From Hylemonella sp. UBA2468 (GTDB lineage Bacteria; Pseudomonadota; Gammaproteobacteria; Burkholderiales; Burkholderiaceae_C), in the NCBI GenBank assembly GCA_002342165.1, contig DDPM01000073.1:1-5945 (forward strand): 5,945 nt of DNA, given 5' to 3'. The position numbers were made by a program, and so were the translations under genes. Below, in pieces: positions 5,785-5,945 of the stretch (its first letter is position 1; every line of letters starts with the position of its first letter). Under the pieces are notes generated by a model, which worked only from the letters and a program-made list of their open reading frames with translations, searched no databases and was not told the DNA's origin.

Positions 5785-5945
5785 TTGGCCTCTACCTACA
5801 CTTGGGCCGCTTTAGGCTTGGTTTTTAACGCCTTGGTTTGGGGCCTGTCTTGGTGGCCCTTACGGGAGCTTCAGGCCCTCGGGGTGCACCCTTTGTGGGC
5901 CACAGCCTTTATTTTTGGTGTGGCCTGGCTGGGGTTGCAACTGAC
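5785..5945 (+). CDS. DMT/EamA-type transporter, N-terminal fragment (cut by right edge), probable TTG start
   Basis: An open frame continues past the lplT TGA to the window end, and its translation is strongly membrane-like: ASTYTWAALGLVFNALVWG, then LSWWPLRELQALGVHPLW, then ATAFIFGVAWLGLQL. The layout of a first helix ending WGLSWWPLREL, a short loop, and a second hydrophobic helix is what drug/metabolite transporter N-termini look like, and I recall Comamonadaceae DMT proteins with this WGxxWxPLR pattern. The frame is the same as lplT, so initiation must follow the TGA; the first candidate is TTG at 5785 (53 codons visible). No ATG or GTG precedes the first helix, and no Shine-Dalgarno is seen. 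Later TTG codons at 5818 and 5833 would cut into the helix. The 6-base gap suggests translational coupling to lplT. Substrate unknown; family assignment rests on the N-terminus only. Confidence 0.68.
   Translation, partial: MASTYTWAALGLVFNALVWGLSWWPLRELQALGVHPLWATAFIFGVAWLGLQL

Overview
This window looks like a piece of chromosome from a high-GC betaproteobacterium of the order Burkholderiales, most likely Comamonadaceae. That placement is an inference from GC-rich codon use, the protein sequences (RadA, Alr, LplT and IlvE all of proteobacterial type), and the neighbourhood of alr, lplT and radA, which I recall as a common betaproteobacterial arrangement. No mobile element, tRNA, rRNA, CRISPR array or phage gene is visible.

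Layout. On the minus strand, reading right to left: radA (about 2332 to 965), a short two-helix membrane protein of unknown function (830 to 414), and the N-terminal third of ilvE (361 to the left edge). These three are co-directional with short gaps and probably form one transcription unit, radA-orf138-ilvE. Diverging from radA by about 50 bp is a plus-strand EamA/DMT-family transporter (2384-3289). It converges with alr, encoding alanine racemase (minus, 4405-3314), with 24 bp between the stops. Diverging from alr by 92 bp is lplT, the lysophospholipid flippase (plus, 4498-5778). Six bases after the lplT stop a second DMT-type transporter begins (5785 to the right edge), probably from a TTG start; it is cut off by the window.

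How they fit together. These are mostly housekeeping functions: recombination and repair (RadA), D-alanine supply for peptidoglycan (Alr), lysophospholipid recycling (LplT), and branched-chain amino acid synthesis (IlvE). Two drug/metabolite-type exporters of unknown substrate flank the alr-lplT pair. No pathway obviously links all of them.

Non-coding signals. Only ilvE has a clear Shine-Dalgarno sequence. Both divergent junctions contain a CTATAA core that can be read as a -10 box on either strand, and each is associated with an inverted repeat. A perfect 18-bp palindrome lies in the last codons of the first transporter, and a 7-bp hairpin sits directly after the radA stop. There is no gene-free stretch over 300 bases. 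I found no convincing new biological system; the most useful observations concern start sites, promoter symmetry and the unlisted gene at the right edge.
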